The notes: a model not told the origin generated them from the sequence alone. 64,000 nucleotides of DNA from Gonatopus flavifemur (GCA_018340375.1 JAFFJZ010000003.1:17670001-17734000), one strand, 5' to 3'; positions 1-12,557 are shown, numbered from the stretch's first letter. Numbers and translations are program-made.

Positions 1-438
1 CTAAAAGGAACTTCTTTCCTCTTTCTTTCCTCCTTCGTCTTATTCTCTAAGCACCGGAAAATATTTGACCTGTTTTCAAAACTATTCGTGTCACTGGGAA
101 ATAATCATACAATTTTTGAATCGACGCTCTTCTACAGAAGAAGAAGCAGAAGAAGAACAAGTAGAACAATGTAAAAAAATTCTTTCTGAAAATTCAGAAA
201 ATGCGACTTTAATTCTTTCCAACCACTTTTCTCTTAATTTTCAGATAAATTTCACTGAATTTTCAAAAAAAAAACATCTAAAATTTCGGAGTTTATTCTA
301 AAAATTCAGACAAGTTCCTTCAGATTCAGCATTTTTTGAATTTTTAGAAGGATTTTTCTGACAGAGTACCATTGTAAAACTTTTCTGAGATTCTTATTAT
401 AATGAATGCATGTAAATGAATAGAGGGAAATGACTTAC

Positions 439-3400
439 ACATCTTTTCACCGAGCGGCCAAATTTGCGGTCCGGAATTGACTTCTACCAAAACAGTTGGC
501 GTGCAGATCAGGAGGACGCAGAGATCCGCCACGCTGAGGTTAACCAGAAAGATGTTTGTACTGTTCCGCATATCTTTACCCCGGAACACGACTAACGGCA
601 CCTAGAAAATATATCATCGAACATTTATATTCTCATGCCATTCGCTAAAATGCTGTACAGAAAAAGAAGTGTGGGGAGATAACAAAACTATCATCTCCCT
701 TGGGGATTTTGGTGTAATTACAATATTTGATGATGTTATGTACGTATAAGTTTATACAAGGATTCTATCCATTTCCTCGATCATACTTTTGAAACATTTC
801 TCTTTTATATGTGCATCAATGTTATTCCGTTGTTCGATTTCTCACACGAGCTGGAATACAGTTGAGCTTGAATAGATCATCTTTCGTGAATACACACGTA
901 AGACTCGGCTGTTGAATAATTCCAAGCGACCAATAATTCCTGTGCCCATGCACGTCTATTTAAATGCAAAACCAGGATCCGGTGAGAGTTAAAAATACTG
1001 ATCGTTCAAGTGAATGAAAGAAGGAATCTAAATCTCAATTCTCTAAAAAATGATGGCAACAAGGTTTCTTCGAGGGAATCGACCCTAGCGTGTATGAGCT
1101 CTGGCCTAGTCTTGGGCCCATGCTGGGCCGAGGCGGGCCCCATGGTACATACATGCTAGGGGACGTTAAAAACTCCCTCTTTTTGGTGATAAAAAAAAAC
1201 AAGTCCCATAGGAAATGAGTGGATTTTCGTAATACGATATTTCTTGGAATGCCTTCATCAATTTTGTTCAGTGATATGAGAGTCAGATCGATCTCCAACA
1301 AGTTAAGAATTTTCCTTTGATTTATTTCAAATTGAGATTCAATGAAAAGTGAAGTTATAATTAAAATTTGGATGTCGTGTGAAATCTATCGCACAGTTCC
1401 ATTGAATTCATCCTGGCGAATATCGATGAATCGAAAAGCAATCAAAAGATTCGGTCCACCTTTGATTACATTTTATAACAATTTCAATCTCGTTTTACTG
1501 TTTTGTGTAATAAAGTGTCATTAATAAACCAAAGTTGACCAAATATTTATCCATGTATTTTGAGGTACGAATATTTATTTGGTTATTAAAAAAATGTTGT
1601 AAAAAAGTTGAACGTGCACAATCACCAGATCGAATTGAAAATATTCGAGCACTGATGAAGGTGAGACCCGTGGAAAAAAAGTGTATACGTTGAAGCAATA
1701 AGTTGGCCATATGGTTCAATTGATATGGCGGTCACTTTCCATCGAATGTGCTGTGAAGATATTAAACAATATGCCTCGTAAATGCCATTCTATGATTGAC
1801 AACGATGGTGATTGAACGACTCACTAATTACACAGTGTTGTGGTACAAATTATGAATTATATAATCAACAATTGGGAAATAATTTTTGTCATATTCCTAA
1901 TCGACGAACTTTAGGATTTTTCCTCTTTTAGGGAATTCTTTGAAAGAAAGGTTTGCGGCAATTATTACTTAATTTTAAGGGTAATTGAAGGAGATTATAA
2001 ATCATATGATAATGTAATGCCAATGGCGTTCACGTTTCTAGGATTCTGGTTGAAATGCAAAATCAATGAGATTTCACTTATTCAAATTTATGAAGAACAT
2101 ATTATGCAAGAAGATATGTGTGACGTAGAGTATCGATAAGTTGAGAAGAGTAGGATTCAAATTGATTTCACATTTTTATTCACAGAAACAGTCACAGAGT
2201 GAGAAAAAAGGGGTATTGAATCAAAAATTAGATTGTTTCGGGGGGTGGGTAAGTTTTTTGATTATTCATCCTCATTTAATCTTCCAGACAATCCCCCCCT
2301 TGCAGTTAATTATTATGAATTTTTCTCGGATAAAAAATTGTTTCTCAACTTCCTATAAACAACTTAAATTCCCAGCCCATCTTCATTTGACTAAAATATT
2401 TGATGATGCTTAGGTTTGGATGAGTTCTTTGAGAAAATAAGTTGACTATGCAGGTAGCAAAGTCTTTCAAAAATTCACGTTATGGAGTGAGAATTCACTC
2501 TTCCTTCTTGTCGGACTTGCAGTATTTTGACTCTTTAGGAATGGATATTTATTCCAAAAGATTTACAAAGTACGTTGGAATTTTAGGTGACGAAGTGCGT
2601 CAGAAGTCGACGAGAATTCTGCAGTGACAATGCACCGGGAAAATTTGATACTTGAATTTATTTGGATTGACTAAATTTTGTTTGAATCAACTAAATTTCT
2701 ATTTAAATATAAACCTACTAGAGTTTTTAGGTATAGAGTTTATAGACATTTTTAGTCATTTCAAATAAAATTTACTTGAATTAAGTAAAAATTTACTGGC
2801 TGCAATGAAATGTCTAGTAGGTTCATATTCAAGTAAATCATTTTTCTGGGTGTATGTTATACAAAATCTACCAACGGTTCTATAAATATCCGCTAGAAAC
2901 CTCACACATCGCTATCTTTTTCGTCAATTATTTCGAAAAAAAATTTTCAAGTCACGGTGAAAAATGTATCCCAAGAGCTCACTCATTCAATTGTTCCTAA
3001 TGCGTCCTCTCGATGTATTCTGTATCAGCAAAATGACTTTTGATGACTTTTGTCACCTTACTGACAGAGTTTGAGGGATGTTTTTTGTTCGGAAATTTCT
3101 AACAATCCAGATATTAGCTATTACACTGCAAAAACTGATATCTTATTCTAAGATACTTTTGTAGTGACTTTTCAAACATTAAAACAAACATATATAAACG
3201 CCAGTGTCGCGATATAAGATACTGATGTTTCCAGTTAAAACAGTCAAGTGTTTGATTTGAATTATCAAACATATCATATCTCATTTTGAGACATATCTTC
3301 GACGGCAATTTTTGCAGTGTACGTCCACACAGCATCATTTGTGCAGATATAAAAAAAAATATATGTACGCAAACGAATTGATGTTGAAAACAACAAATTC

Positions 3401-6400
3401 ACGTGTGTAATTCCAACCTAACAAATGAATGTGGTTGAGAAAAAAAAGTGTCAATTTGAAGTAATTTTCATATTAAACACACTTGATGTGTTATTTGCAT
3501 ATTACACGAAAAATCTGTTAATTTGACATACGGTTACCAACACATCAACGTCAATTACCCTGGTTCAAAAAAACCATTGATTCTCGCCAAATCTCACTAA
3601 ATTACAGTTGAACTTGGACAATGTTCTGGCCGAATCTCATCCAGCAAATGTCAATGAGATTTGGTCAGAAACAACAGTCGATTCTCGCCAAATCTCACTG
3701 AATCTGGCCAAATCTCATTGATTCTCGGACAATGTTCTGGCCAAATCTCATTTAATTTCATTTGTCAGAAGTAATGGATTCTTTTAACCAGGGTAGAAGT
3801 GCCTAATGTGTTAAAATTATACTCATAGAAAGGATTTCTTGAAATGAGACCATTTTTCCTTGTCGCTGGGACAAAACTCACTTTTTTCTTGAATCTAGAA
3901 AATTTTACTTGAATTAAAAAAACTTCTTTTGAAATCAAATTCCAAGTAAAAGTTTCTAGACTCAAGAAAAAAAATGAGTTTTGTCCCAGCGACAAGACAA
4001 ATTTTCTCATTTCAAGGAATCCTTTCTGTGAATGTGCATTTCAACATTTTTATGATCTCATAAAATGAACTTGAAGTAAGTCATTGTTTCTAATTTATTC
4101 TAGTTTAACATACAATAAGAATCACTGGTTTGTATTTACAAAAGACATCTGAAGTGTGTTGAGAAAGTTATTCACATGGGAGATATCAATTTAACATTTT
4201 TATTCCCTAGTGGACCGTTTTGGACATTACATATTTTCGAATATCCATGTGAAGACTTCAAACAGAATTTCAAAGAATGATAAAAATGAAACGTATATCA
4301 TCGTGGATTCCATTTTTACTTTATTTTCATAGTGTTCTTCAGAAACAGCAACCCACTCGAATTTCCTACATTTCACATGACAATTATCATCGATTCTCTG
4401 AAACATCACAATAGAAGTATAAAAATACATCACTCACCATAAGATTTCCAACAATACCCAGCACCATTACAACGATGCACACGATCATGGATGTTATTCG
4501 AATATACGTGGGCAGCATGTACGGCATGGAAGTTGCATTCTCAGGATCAATGACTGAAACTTAAAACCGAATACTTTTTATTCCATGCGTATTAACGCTT
4601 GCATTATTCACATCCATTAGGATTGAAGAGATGATTCAAATATTCATTCGCAGATGTGGATGTAAATACAGTGAATGAAGTGGGTCGAGAATATCATTGA
4701 CGTATCTCGCAATATTTTCACATCATAAAATTGAAGATTGTGTTACACATCCGTTATTTACAACGAATCCGACATTCATCCGGTTCAGTTTTGCATTGAA
4801 TTGAATTTATTTATTCGCTATGGTCTGCATATTCGTTTTTCAATAATTATACTTTTCGAAGGTCATGTTTGAAACATCACAAAAGGCGAATTGTAAATAA
4901 TTTTTCAGATAGAGCAAAATTATTCGAAGCAGCCTGAGAGTAAAATGCAATGTAATCCAAGATGAAAACATAACTCCGAGAATCAGATATGTATAGACAT
5001 GCAACAGGGTTCGATTACAAAACTCCACGAACCGCCAAGTGCTGATTTCCAAGTCTGAATTTCTTGCATCAAAATCAATTTTTGGGGTTGTTGCATATCA
5101 TGAAATTCAATACAAAATTTGCAGTGGTAATAAATTGACCACTGAAGGATATCGAATTCTCATTGAATCTTATCAATTTAACCGGTGTCGATAGGTTTCA
5201 ACGGGTTTAAACCACTACCGATTTTCCACTATTTTACAATGAATGATCTTCGTCTAAAGGAGAGCAAAGCGAATATCAGTATACTGCACGTTTGGATTAT
5301 GAAATAGTCTTTCTCTCCCCCATCGAAGTAGAAACTCACGTACAACTGGTAAAATTTGAATTTACAACCGCAATATAATCTTGTCAACAAAAGGATGATG
5401 TGTCGGATTAAAACGGTGTTCGAAAAATTCGATTGAAGAATGAGTTAGGTAATTTATGTTGAAGATTCGAGATACGGGAAGACGTTGCACGAAACATGTG
5501 CGTTGAATAGATGTACGAAAGCGATCAATGACTAAAACATGACTTTTTATTATGTACAATACGTTCATCGTGTCACAACGGTAAAGTATTCGATCAACGA
5601 AGACCCGATGTTGGAATTCGCGAATTTTTTCAACACCACATTAAACGAGATAAGTTGGATTTTGAATTGGTCAATTCATCAAAGTGCGAATTAGGTGTTG
5701 CGAAGTGTTTCAAATAATCCTCATCCGTTTTTATAATTGAATAGTTCATTTTTTTTCGTATACATTTTCGCCAATCGCATAAAATTCTTCCCTCATTTGA
5801 GCGATATTTGATATTTTCAGTTTTCTACACCCCGACTCTAACAAATCAAAACACCCAATCAATATGGCCCCATATGGGGACCTCGTATCTGGTTATGAAC
5901 CTCGGAATGTATATCGATTTGCTGGAATATGGCAAGAAACTCGTTGATCAAAAATAATCTCCACCATAAAATCATATTATGTCGTAAGGAAATTTGATGG
6001 ATGAAAAGATATGAACCGATCTGAAGATTCAGTAATATTGAATGTGACTTTACGACATCGTTCGCGATCCGGCGCTAAGGAGGTACGGCAATTTATTCTC
6101 CATAAAAAAAGAATATACGAACATTTGTTTCACGTAAATAAATAAATTTTGCCAAATCTCGCTTGGTGAAGGAATGTATCTTCATAAGTGTCTTTTTGGT
6201 GCTACCGAGATTTCCAGTGTTTCTTCGTGAATTGAAAGAATCTTTCATATATTTATCTGTGTGGATAGAAAAAAAAAACAAGAAAAGTACCTGAAAATCC
6301 ATCCAGAGCGCTATGTCCGATAATGGTAGTATAGTAAGAGGAATTCAGCTCGATGGTAGTACTGGACATCGTTGACAACATCTTTACAGAGTTCTCGATA

Positions 6401-6447
6401 ATTTCCACAATATTATCCTCATTACCAGGATCCTTGATCAATTTCAT
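439..6447 (-). CDS. ETHR: ecdysis-triggering hormone receptor, N-terminal part (exons 6447-6291, 4553-4438, 601-439; continues past the left edge)
   Basis: This is a class A neuropeptide GPCR of the insect plasma membrane. Three exons join in compatible phases (intron 1 phase 1, intron 2 phase 0, intron 3 phase 1). Residues 1-69 are an extracellular N-terminus without signal peptide, with sequons N35-S-S and N58-A-T. TM1 (about 70-91) has the conserved G-N at 88-89. The first intracellular loop contains GKDMRNSTN (99-107). TM2 has LSVAD with the sodium-site Asp117 and runs into CTPTVLVEVNSGP (124-136). The last codon, split by the intron, would supply the TM3 Cys. The DMRNSTNIFLVNLSVAD and CTPTVLVEVN motifs match what I know of ETH receptors, which in insects respond to ETH from Inka cells and trigger ecdysis behaviour. 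TM3-TM7 and the alternative 3' exons lie outside the window. A related TRH-receptor-like peptide receptor is the main alternative. The ATG at 6447 is the first in the open exon; an upstream non-coding exon is possible. Confidence 0.78.
1083..1162. repeat. GC-rich hairpin repeat, related to 49345-49435
   Basis: The ends CCCTAGCGTGTATG and CATACATGCTAGGG pair as inverted repeats around a core rich in GGGCCC. The core wording (ctctggcc, ttgggccca, gggccccat) recurs in the same order and spacing near 49355-49410, so this is a dispersed family. It stands out sharply from the AT-rich surroundings. Confidence 0.6.
2625..2858. mobile_element. hairpin-rich element related to the tacactgaga family
   Basis: A segment full of 'ctaaat', 'aagtaaat' and 'cctactag' motifs in both orientations, ending in catttttctgggtgtatg. 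The arms 'aaacctactaga' and 'tgtctagtaggttca' pair at a distance of about 110 bp. The right end resembles the end of the element at 20481-20644, but the left end (gacaatgcaccgggaaa) is weakly conserved, so the boundaries are approximate. Confidence 0.4.
3122..3321. mobile_element. MITE with tacactgcaaaaa termini
   Basis: TACACTGCAAAAA at the left and TTTTTGCAGTGTA at the right form perfect 13-bp terminal inverted repeats around about 175 bp with no coding capacity. The interior is itself partly palindromic: gatactt / agtatc and tcaaacat pairs. It lies inside ETHR intron 2. Confidence 0.65.
3556..3795. mobile_element. MITE of the 'gattctcgccaaatctca' family, copy 1
   Basis: The ends TACCCTGGTTC and AACCAGGGTA are inverted. 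The interior repeats the phrase 'gattctcgccaaatctca' twice and 'caatgttctggcc' twice. Diverged relatives lie at 41338-41459 and 62632-62838, which share 'gattgattctcgc', 'cttgcacaatg' and 'atttcatttcgtc'. It is non-coding. Confidence 0.65.
3797..4052. repeat. long inverted repeat (hairpin) in ETHR intron 2
   Basis: Two arms of about 90-100 bp pair around a centre near 3925. The outer arms are agaaaggatttcttgaaatg / catttcaaggaatcctttct, the inner arms cttgtcgctgggacaaaact / agttttgtcccagcgacaag. Match is nearly perfect near the centre and weaker outward. This is probably a snap-back MITE. Transcribed as part of the ETHR intron it would fold into a long stem. Confidence 0.75.
4554..6290 (-). 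other. ETHR intron 1
   Basis: This 1.7 kb intron has donor CAG|GTACTT and acceptor TTTCAG|TC. The phase-1 junction restores a valine codon that reads straight from the N-terminus into TM1. I see no convincing gene or repeat structure inside; the ORFs present are short and unsupported. Confidence 0.65.
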
Positions 6448-6638
6448 TCCTCAAAATCCGCCCCACCAAACTCTCCACTTTCGAATGATACGATACATTT
6501 TTTCACAACGTATACATTCAAAACACTTGATCTTCTATTTCCGAGAACACTATAAATTTCATTCGATAAAATCACAAAAGACCCCTACACACTTTCATTC
6601 TTTTTTCCACGCTTCCCTCCCACTTTCCTCTCATTAAA

Positions 6639-6893
6639 TTAAATCGAACGATTATGAACGTTTAACGCATCGATAACACTTTCACCCAACATCCAATTTG
6701 TTCGTGAACTCTTGACGCGACCGCTTTGTCGTGATCGTGAGCAAATTTTATCAATATCGTCAAAGTTTGCATTCATTGGAAAATTCGTCGATGATAATAA
6801 CGATGTCAACAAGTTCATAATATCCGAAGACTCGATTCTCCTCGATTTTATCACTGGTAGCAGGTTAATCACTGCGTTTCTTTGAAGTGACAT
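6639..6893 (-). other. upstream ORF (84 codons) before ETHR
   Basis: An ATG at 6893 opens an 84-codon frame ending at 6639, 191 bases before the ETHR start codon on the same strand. The frame stays open above this ATG to about 6947. The product (begins MSLQRNAVIN) is hydrophilic, and I recognise no domain, signal peptide or membrane segment. If the ETHR transcript starts above this point without splicing it out, this would be a long upstream ORF able to lower ETHR translation. It could also be a chance frame in a promoter or intron. No function is assigned. Confidence 0.25.
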
Positions 6894-9800
6894 TATAATG
6901 AATGACTCGATGTGACTGTGTGTGACTTTTTTTACGATTCCATTCACATACTTGAAGAAGAATCGTAAAGTCTGGGGAAGATTGATTAACCGAAGAGCGC
7001 GTATTTCATATTGTTATGCCCTGTTAATGATATTTTATTGTTGGGTACGATGAATTGTTACAGAGATATGAGAATTCAAGTGAAGCATTTGATGGAGTTT
7101 TGCTCTATTCGGATATTTCTTTGTTTCATAACTTTGATGGATTTCATTCTACCGGATTGATTGTACTATTTCCGTACTTCAATGTTTCTATTATAATATT
7201 TAATTATAAGTTAAGGAAGAATCGGAATATACGATCGGATATTGCGCATTTAGGATCGCAAAATTCTTTATTCTCATGATTATCGAGTTGTTGGAAAATT
7301 TGTTGGAGGTCTAACCAGCTAATACGTATTGATAAATGTAAATTTCGTTCATTTTAAAAAGATTTGAATGCTCATACACAATGATTTAGAAAATTAATGG
7401 TACGAAAAGTAGTGCATTAATGCGAAAATGTAATAGAGATAAGTATGTGAGCTGTCCACTAAATCAAAATTGATAACGTTCATAAATAAGCACGACAATA
7501 ATAACAATCGTAATACTAATTGCGAGCGCAGCGATCATTATTCAAATCATCAAGCTTAGTCCCTTTTAATACAACTTTTTTGACTTTCCAATGATGTTTC
7601 GTTTTCCTTCCGACTCAAAATTTGATGGCGAAGATGAAGTATGATTTCTCATGGAATAACTCCAATTATCATCATCCAATAGCTCTGACTTAATTTTTGA
7701 AAATCTACGACCCTGAGGACTCAATTTCTTAGATCAAAAGAAAATTTCTGTTCCCTGATTCTGATAAATCTTGTTTTCAATAAAAAAAACATAATTCATT
7801 GAAATGTACAAATTTTCTATTGAATTGAAATCATATTCTTCGAATTTAGGGAATAATATATTTTTGTTTCAATTTGAAAATCATTGGTTTTAGTTTTCGT
7901 CCATTGAAAGAAAGATTTGTTAGAATGAGGGCAAAGAAAATTTTCTTTTAATCTCAGAAATTGGGCTTTCAGTGTACCAGTAAAATTTTTCATTAGATTT
8001 CGATGTATTACAATTCTCATCAGAACCCTCGTAAAGGGGTGAATTTTGAACCGGATGTATGCACACCTCGTTAGTTCATTTTGCAGTTTATACACACGAA
8101 ATTAATATCGAATTGATTTGTCTCCTCCGTGAAAAGGAATTTCTTTTTTGAATTTCGTTATTCATTCTGATATAAATGAACCTTACGGGTACATCGAAGA
8201 ACAAAAGCCCATCCTTTTTATTTCCACGGGGCATTTTTTTCTTCAAAACATACTATATTTTCAACACGAGAATAAAAATGGAATAATCCAGGATTTCAAA
8301 ACAAAAACACAATACCGCGATTGAAATTTCATACTACAAATCTATTGTTAGGAATATAATATTTCGTTCGGAGAAAAAAGCGCAGCAGCAGCAACAGCAT
8401 CGAGAAATATTGAAATTATCAAACCTATTTATTGATAATAATATAAAATTTGAATTCATTTGTCGAATTTGAATCATGAAGGAATGTGGTGACATAAAGG
8501 ACATATCGAACGTTAAACGCTTTGAACATACTTTCAACATCCAACATTGTAGTACTGTCGAATAACAACTGACATTCTTTGGTTGAAGATAGATATGAAA
8601 AACAAGAAATATTGATTATCATGGGAGTTTTGTTTTTTAACCGTACTGAATCGAATTTGAGGTTGTGATGGGTTCATCGATCAGATACTCCAATTATAGA
8701 AATTGTTTTCAAGTATTTTTCCACAAACGTAGCTACCGAAGATTTTAGTAAGTTATTCGATTGATCGAAGCATAAAAAGAGAAAAAGTGGAAACTTGCTT
8801 TCCCAAGTTAATGATTGGCAATTTATTTTTTCATCAAAACCACATCGAAGCGATTCTTACGAACCCTTCTTAGAGTGTCTACTATTGTGACATCGACATT
8901 AATTTTTTAGATATCGTGAGAGACCGGCGAGGACTTATGGAAGGAAAAAAAAAACCTATGTACAAATTCTGTTTGTGAGGATCATTAAATCATTTTTATT
9001 TCTCATTACATGAATTTTTGTGCAAATTTATTCATTGGTGGATTTTGTTCATTTTCAGCGATAGTTCAAATAGATTTCTTAATCTTTACAGATTGAAGGA
9101 ACAACCCTCGTTGGGATAAAAGGATAAAGCTTGCGGAGCTTGATCGGGGAATTAACTGGCACTCTTGCAGAGAAGGAAAATTCAAACTTGAAAATTTACA
9201 CAATTGACTCTTCGAATTCATCGTCGTTGCGCTGAGTGAAAATAATTCTGATCGACTTTGAGTTTCCTCCTGTCTTTTATGTCAACTGTCAGTTTATCTT
9301 ACGATGCCCGTGTTGATGTGTGTCGACATGAGAGAAGTTGGTGAAAATTCACAGTTCTGGTTTGACTGATTGAGTGCCAACGTATAGGCTGTGAAGGATT
9401 AAATATCCGAGTGAAGATACCTCAATGTACAAGATAGTAGATCTAAATCATTTTTTTCAAAAATATTTAATGCTTTGGAACCATCTAAGAGTGGAGAAAA
9501 CAAGCAATTGATACACGGAAACTGAAATTCATTAAATATGGAATGCCTATGAATCTCCAGGTATTTTCGGGTGTATTACCTAAAATCTTAGGTATTTCGC
9601 GAAATGCCTGGACTTCGGGTTTTGCCGGTAGCATATATATAATTCACGTTGTACACAATGAGAATTTATTGTTCAATCTTAGTTCCATATTTGGGGGTAA
9701 TTATCTTTAAGCTAAATAGTCAAAAAAAAACTAAATTTTTCACATAGGAATGCGGAGAAGAGAATGTTTCCAAACTGAGAAAATTCACCTTTCAATCATC

Positions 9801-9900
9801 CTCCTTTGGAATCAATATTCTTGGAACTGGTGGACAGGCTGTGTCTGGTTGGGAAAACCTTTTTTCACTAGAATTTGTTATCCGCGTCAAAATCAAAACA

Positions 9901-10108
9901 CCCTGTTGGAAATTTCTGCAATAGTTTTAATGTTTTTGCTGGAAGATATTCCAGCAAGTACGTGTATGAATTCAGTTACATACACATTTTACATCACATT
10001 TAATGTAAGCTATAGCATCATCTATAGTTGTTTCATGTTTTTGTACATTGAATGTAATTTAGAATGTGTATGAACCTGAATTCATGTATTTTACCACAAA
10101 TGCAGATT
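9901..10108. mobile_element. MITE of the 'gttagaaatttctgca' family, copy 1
   Basis: It begins ccctgttggaaatttctgca and shares, in the same order, 'tttaatg..tttgctgga', 'catacacat', 'ctatag' and 'cctgaattcatgta' with the copies at 18865-19056 (inverted) and 46622-46848. The interior pairs 'tgaattcag' with 'ctgaattca' and 'ctatagcatca' with 'tgctatag'-type motifs in a loose hairpin. It is non-coding, although a short chance ORF overlaps it. Confidence 0.6.
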
Positions 10109-10402
10109 GGAATATAAATAAGGAAGAATTGTATATAATTTTCATATACTTTATATATAATCTCTATGAGAGTTGTATATGTGTAAGTTTTTGATTCACT
10201 ATCCTTGAATGACCATTCCCATTGACTCATAAAAAAGATTTATTACAAAAGCTTTTGTGGGGATCGTTACGATGGAGTGTATATCCAAAGCCTAAGTATC
10301 TAAGATCCATGGAATTCATAAATTCATCGTCAAGTACGATATCTAAAGCTGATGGAGCTAATCGATGACAAAATATCGAACTAAATGAATTTATGCGAGT
10401 CG

Positions 10403-10634
10403 TACACTGTTGAAAATTTCTTGAATTTCAATTCATTTTTCAAGTACATTTGTGAATGAAATTTTGAATTCCTGGTGATTGAATTAAGAATTGAGTTACA
10501 TGTAATTGAATTTTCAATTTTTGCTATATTATATCATCCATAATATTATAGTAACTGAAATTTTTCAATTACGTGAGTGGAAATTGCTTCCATTACATGT
10601 GATTGTATTTTGCTGCCAAATTTCTAACAGTGTA
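10403..10634. mobile_element. MITE with tacactgtt / aacagtgta termini
   Basis: Left end TACACTGTTGAAAATTT, right end AAATTTCTAACAGTGTA. Subterminal 'acatgtaattgaatt' and 'ttacatgtgattgta' are inverted relatives. The element is about 230 bp and has no ORF. The right terminus is shared with the 'gttagaaatttctgca' family, but the interior differs. Confidence 0.6.
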
Positions 10635-12011
10635 TAATTCCTTTCATCATTGGGAAAACATAATTTTGCTGGGACAGAAGCACTACGCACTTCTTTCACA
10701 AAGAAAAGGATAAAATATGTCACTCAAACTTGATTTTACTCTTTTTCACGTTGAAGAAAAACACTTACTATAGGTAACACAGTAATCAGTTCATGATTCA
10801 GATCAAGTCACCTCCAAACATCTTCAATTATTATACAAGTTCCAAAGCTTCTCAAATTCATAATAATTGTATATATCTATGCATGGATATTTTCATATTG
10901 CATAAGAAAAATAAGGAAGAAAAATAGCATTCTCATCTTGACATACCTAATTTACTTTTCAATGGGTACCTGAGATCCAAAAATTCACTACAGACGCATT
11001 CTCTTACGAACAAAATATCCTTCTGGTCAATGTATTAGTCAAACACATAAGAAAATCCTTCATACAGTTCTAGTATTCAAAGCAAATTCAATGCAAAGCC
11101 CTGATGCAATTCCAACCGTGCATTTGATGAGATAAATTTCAATTAATAAACACCGACAACTTTTCAACTTGAAAAAAAAAAAGATTGAAAATACACTTAA
11201 AATTGAATGAAAAGGAGCTTCAATATAATATAATGGATTTGATTAATTCTTCATGAAGAACGAAAATGTGACTATACAATTTCCAAATTCCAGTAGGAAG
11301 AAAGATAATTTTGAAGATTTCTCATATAACCTTCATAACATGATTCATATATAAACTACAATGCTTTGTCGTCCCTTAATTTTAATTTCAATTTGCACTT
11401 GCGAATCGCTTACTTCTTCTCCATCACACTTTGACAATTCATTTTCAAAGGATAACTGAGAACATCTTTAGATTATTCGAGCATCTCTTTCTTTTCTTCT
11501 TTAAAAATTCATTCTAGAATTCTCTTACATGATTACAAAGCATATTTTAGTCGGATGTTATGAAGATTTTTATCATCGCTTTGAGAAAATGTTTTGAATG
11601 AACACATCGAGTAGCTCATGTTGGTATTTAGACTGGGAATATTTTGATGGGACACATACATTTAATGGGAAAACGCACGGCAGTACGCGAGGAACTCATC
11701 TTCATTTCACGCTAGTCTTACGTAATCTCAGTTCATTAGTTCTTTTTCGAGACAGAGGTCAACATTTTATTGAATTTTAAGCCCTTAGTGATCGTGATAA
11801 TCAAAAGACTTGTATAATCCGTATAAGATTTAGAAAAATCAGAATTTTCTTCATCAATCGATACTTTACACTTTTCTAAAACTTTGAACTTCAAATTTGA
11901 CTCGAAATCACTTTTTTTGGACTCGTTGATTGGGTCTTTGACAGAGTTTTCGTTTGATCGACTTAATTCGGAATGAATTTAGTAGAAAAAATGTGACCTC
12001 ACGGCATGGCG

Positions 12012-12557
12012 TACACGGAAAGACCGGATTTATCAATATTTAGAAAGAGTTTATCAACGTTTGAAAAAATGACTGTCAATTCAGGGAAGAAGAGGATCGC
12101 TGAAAAATATTTGTAGTGAGTTGACCAAAAATTCGTAGTCAAAATATTAACAGTTGATAGGTTCATTGGTATTTTTCACAGTGAAACTATCAATTGTTAA
12201 TAATACATCGACTACGAATTTTTAGTAGACTCATTACGAATCTGGAAAAGTGAAAAATCACTCGTTTCACTCCATTAAGTCTCAAAAGTGAGCCAGTCCG
12301 CTTCGGGTGGGATTTTCACTCGTTTCGAGTGGACTCCCACTCTTTTAGACTGAAAAATTCACTCTGGAATTGGAGTGGCTGTGAGTTAATAACCTCACAC
12401 CTTAGATTATTGCTCTAAAAGAGTAGAAACTTCACTCGAAATTTCGACAGGCTCACTTTTGGCTGGCTAAAGAGTGGAATACCACTCTAACAATTTTAGA
12501 GAGTAAATTGCCAGTCATTTTTCTAAATATCAATAGACCACCCGGTCTTTTCGCGTA
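12012..12557. mobile_element. MITE of the 'cacggaaagaccgg' family, copy 1, interrupted by a 'gagtg' repeat
   Basis: Left end TACACGGAAAGACCGG and right end CCGGTCTTTTCGCGTA are imperfect terminal repeats. Just inside, atcaatattta and taaatatcaat pair. An internal palindrome (about 12100-12235) places aacagttgatag against ctatcaattgtt. From about 12238 to 12510 the sequence switches to the 'gagtg' repeat found again at 60990-61450, which I read as a nested insertion. The second copy is at 18336-18861. Confidence 0.7.
12238..12510. repeat. 'gagtg' repeat inside the MITE at 12012-12557
   Basis: A run of cactc/gagtg motifs in both orientations with the fixed phrases 'aagtctcaaaagtgagccag', 'tccgcttcgggtgggat' and 'aatttcgacaggctcact'. 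The same phrases in the same order occur at 60990-61450. It is non-coding. Confidence 0.6.

Larger units (their letters stand above)
602..4437 (-). other. ETHR intron 2, with repeats
   Basis: This 3.8 kb intron has donor GTGAGT after ATG (end of TM1) and acceptor TTTTCTAG before the GTG codon of the next exon. It holds a GC-rich hairpin (1083-1162), a tacactgca-type MITE (3122-3321), a gattctcgcc-family MITE (3556-3795) and a long inverted repeat (3797-4052). I see no other coding exon in it. Confidence 0.7.

Noticed and set aside
8382..8398. CAG-like triplet tract as an expandable coding repeat
   Set aside because: It is short, impure and not inside a supported exon.
9750..10073. 107-codon plus-strand ORF
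   Set aside because: It overlaps a MITE copy and shows no domain; the translated part within the MITE is not a protein family.
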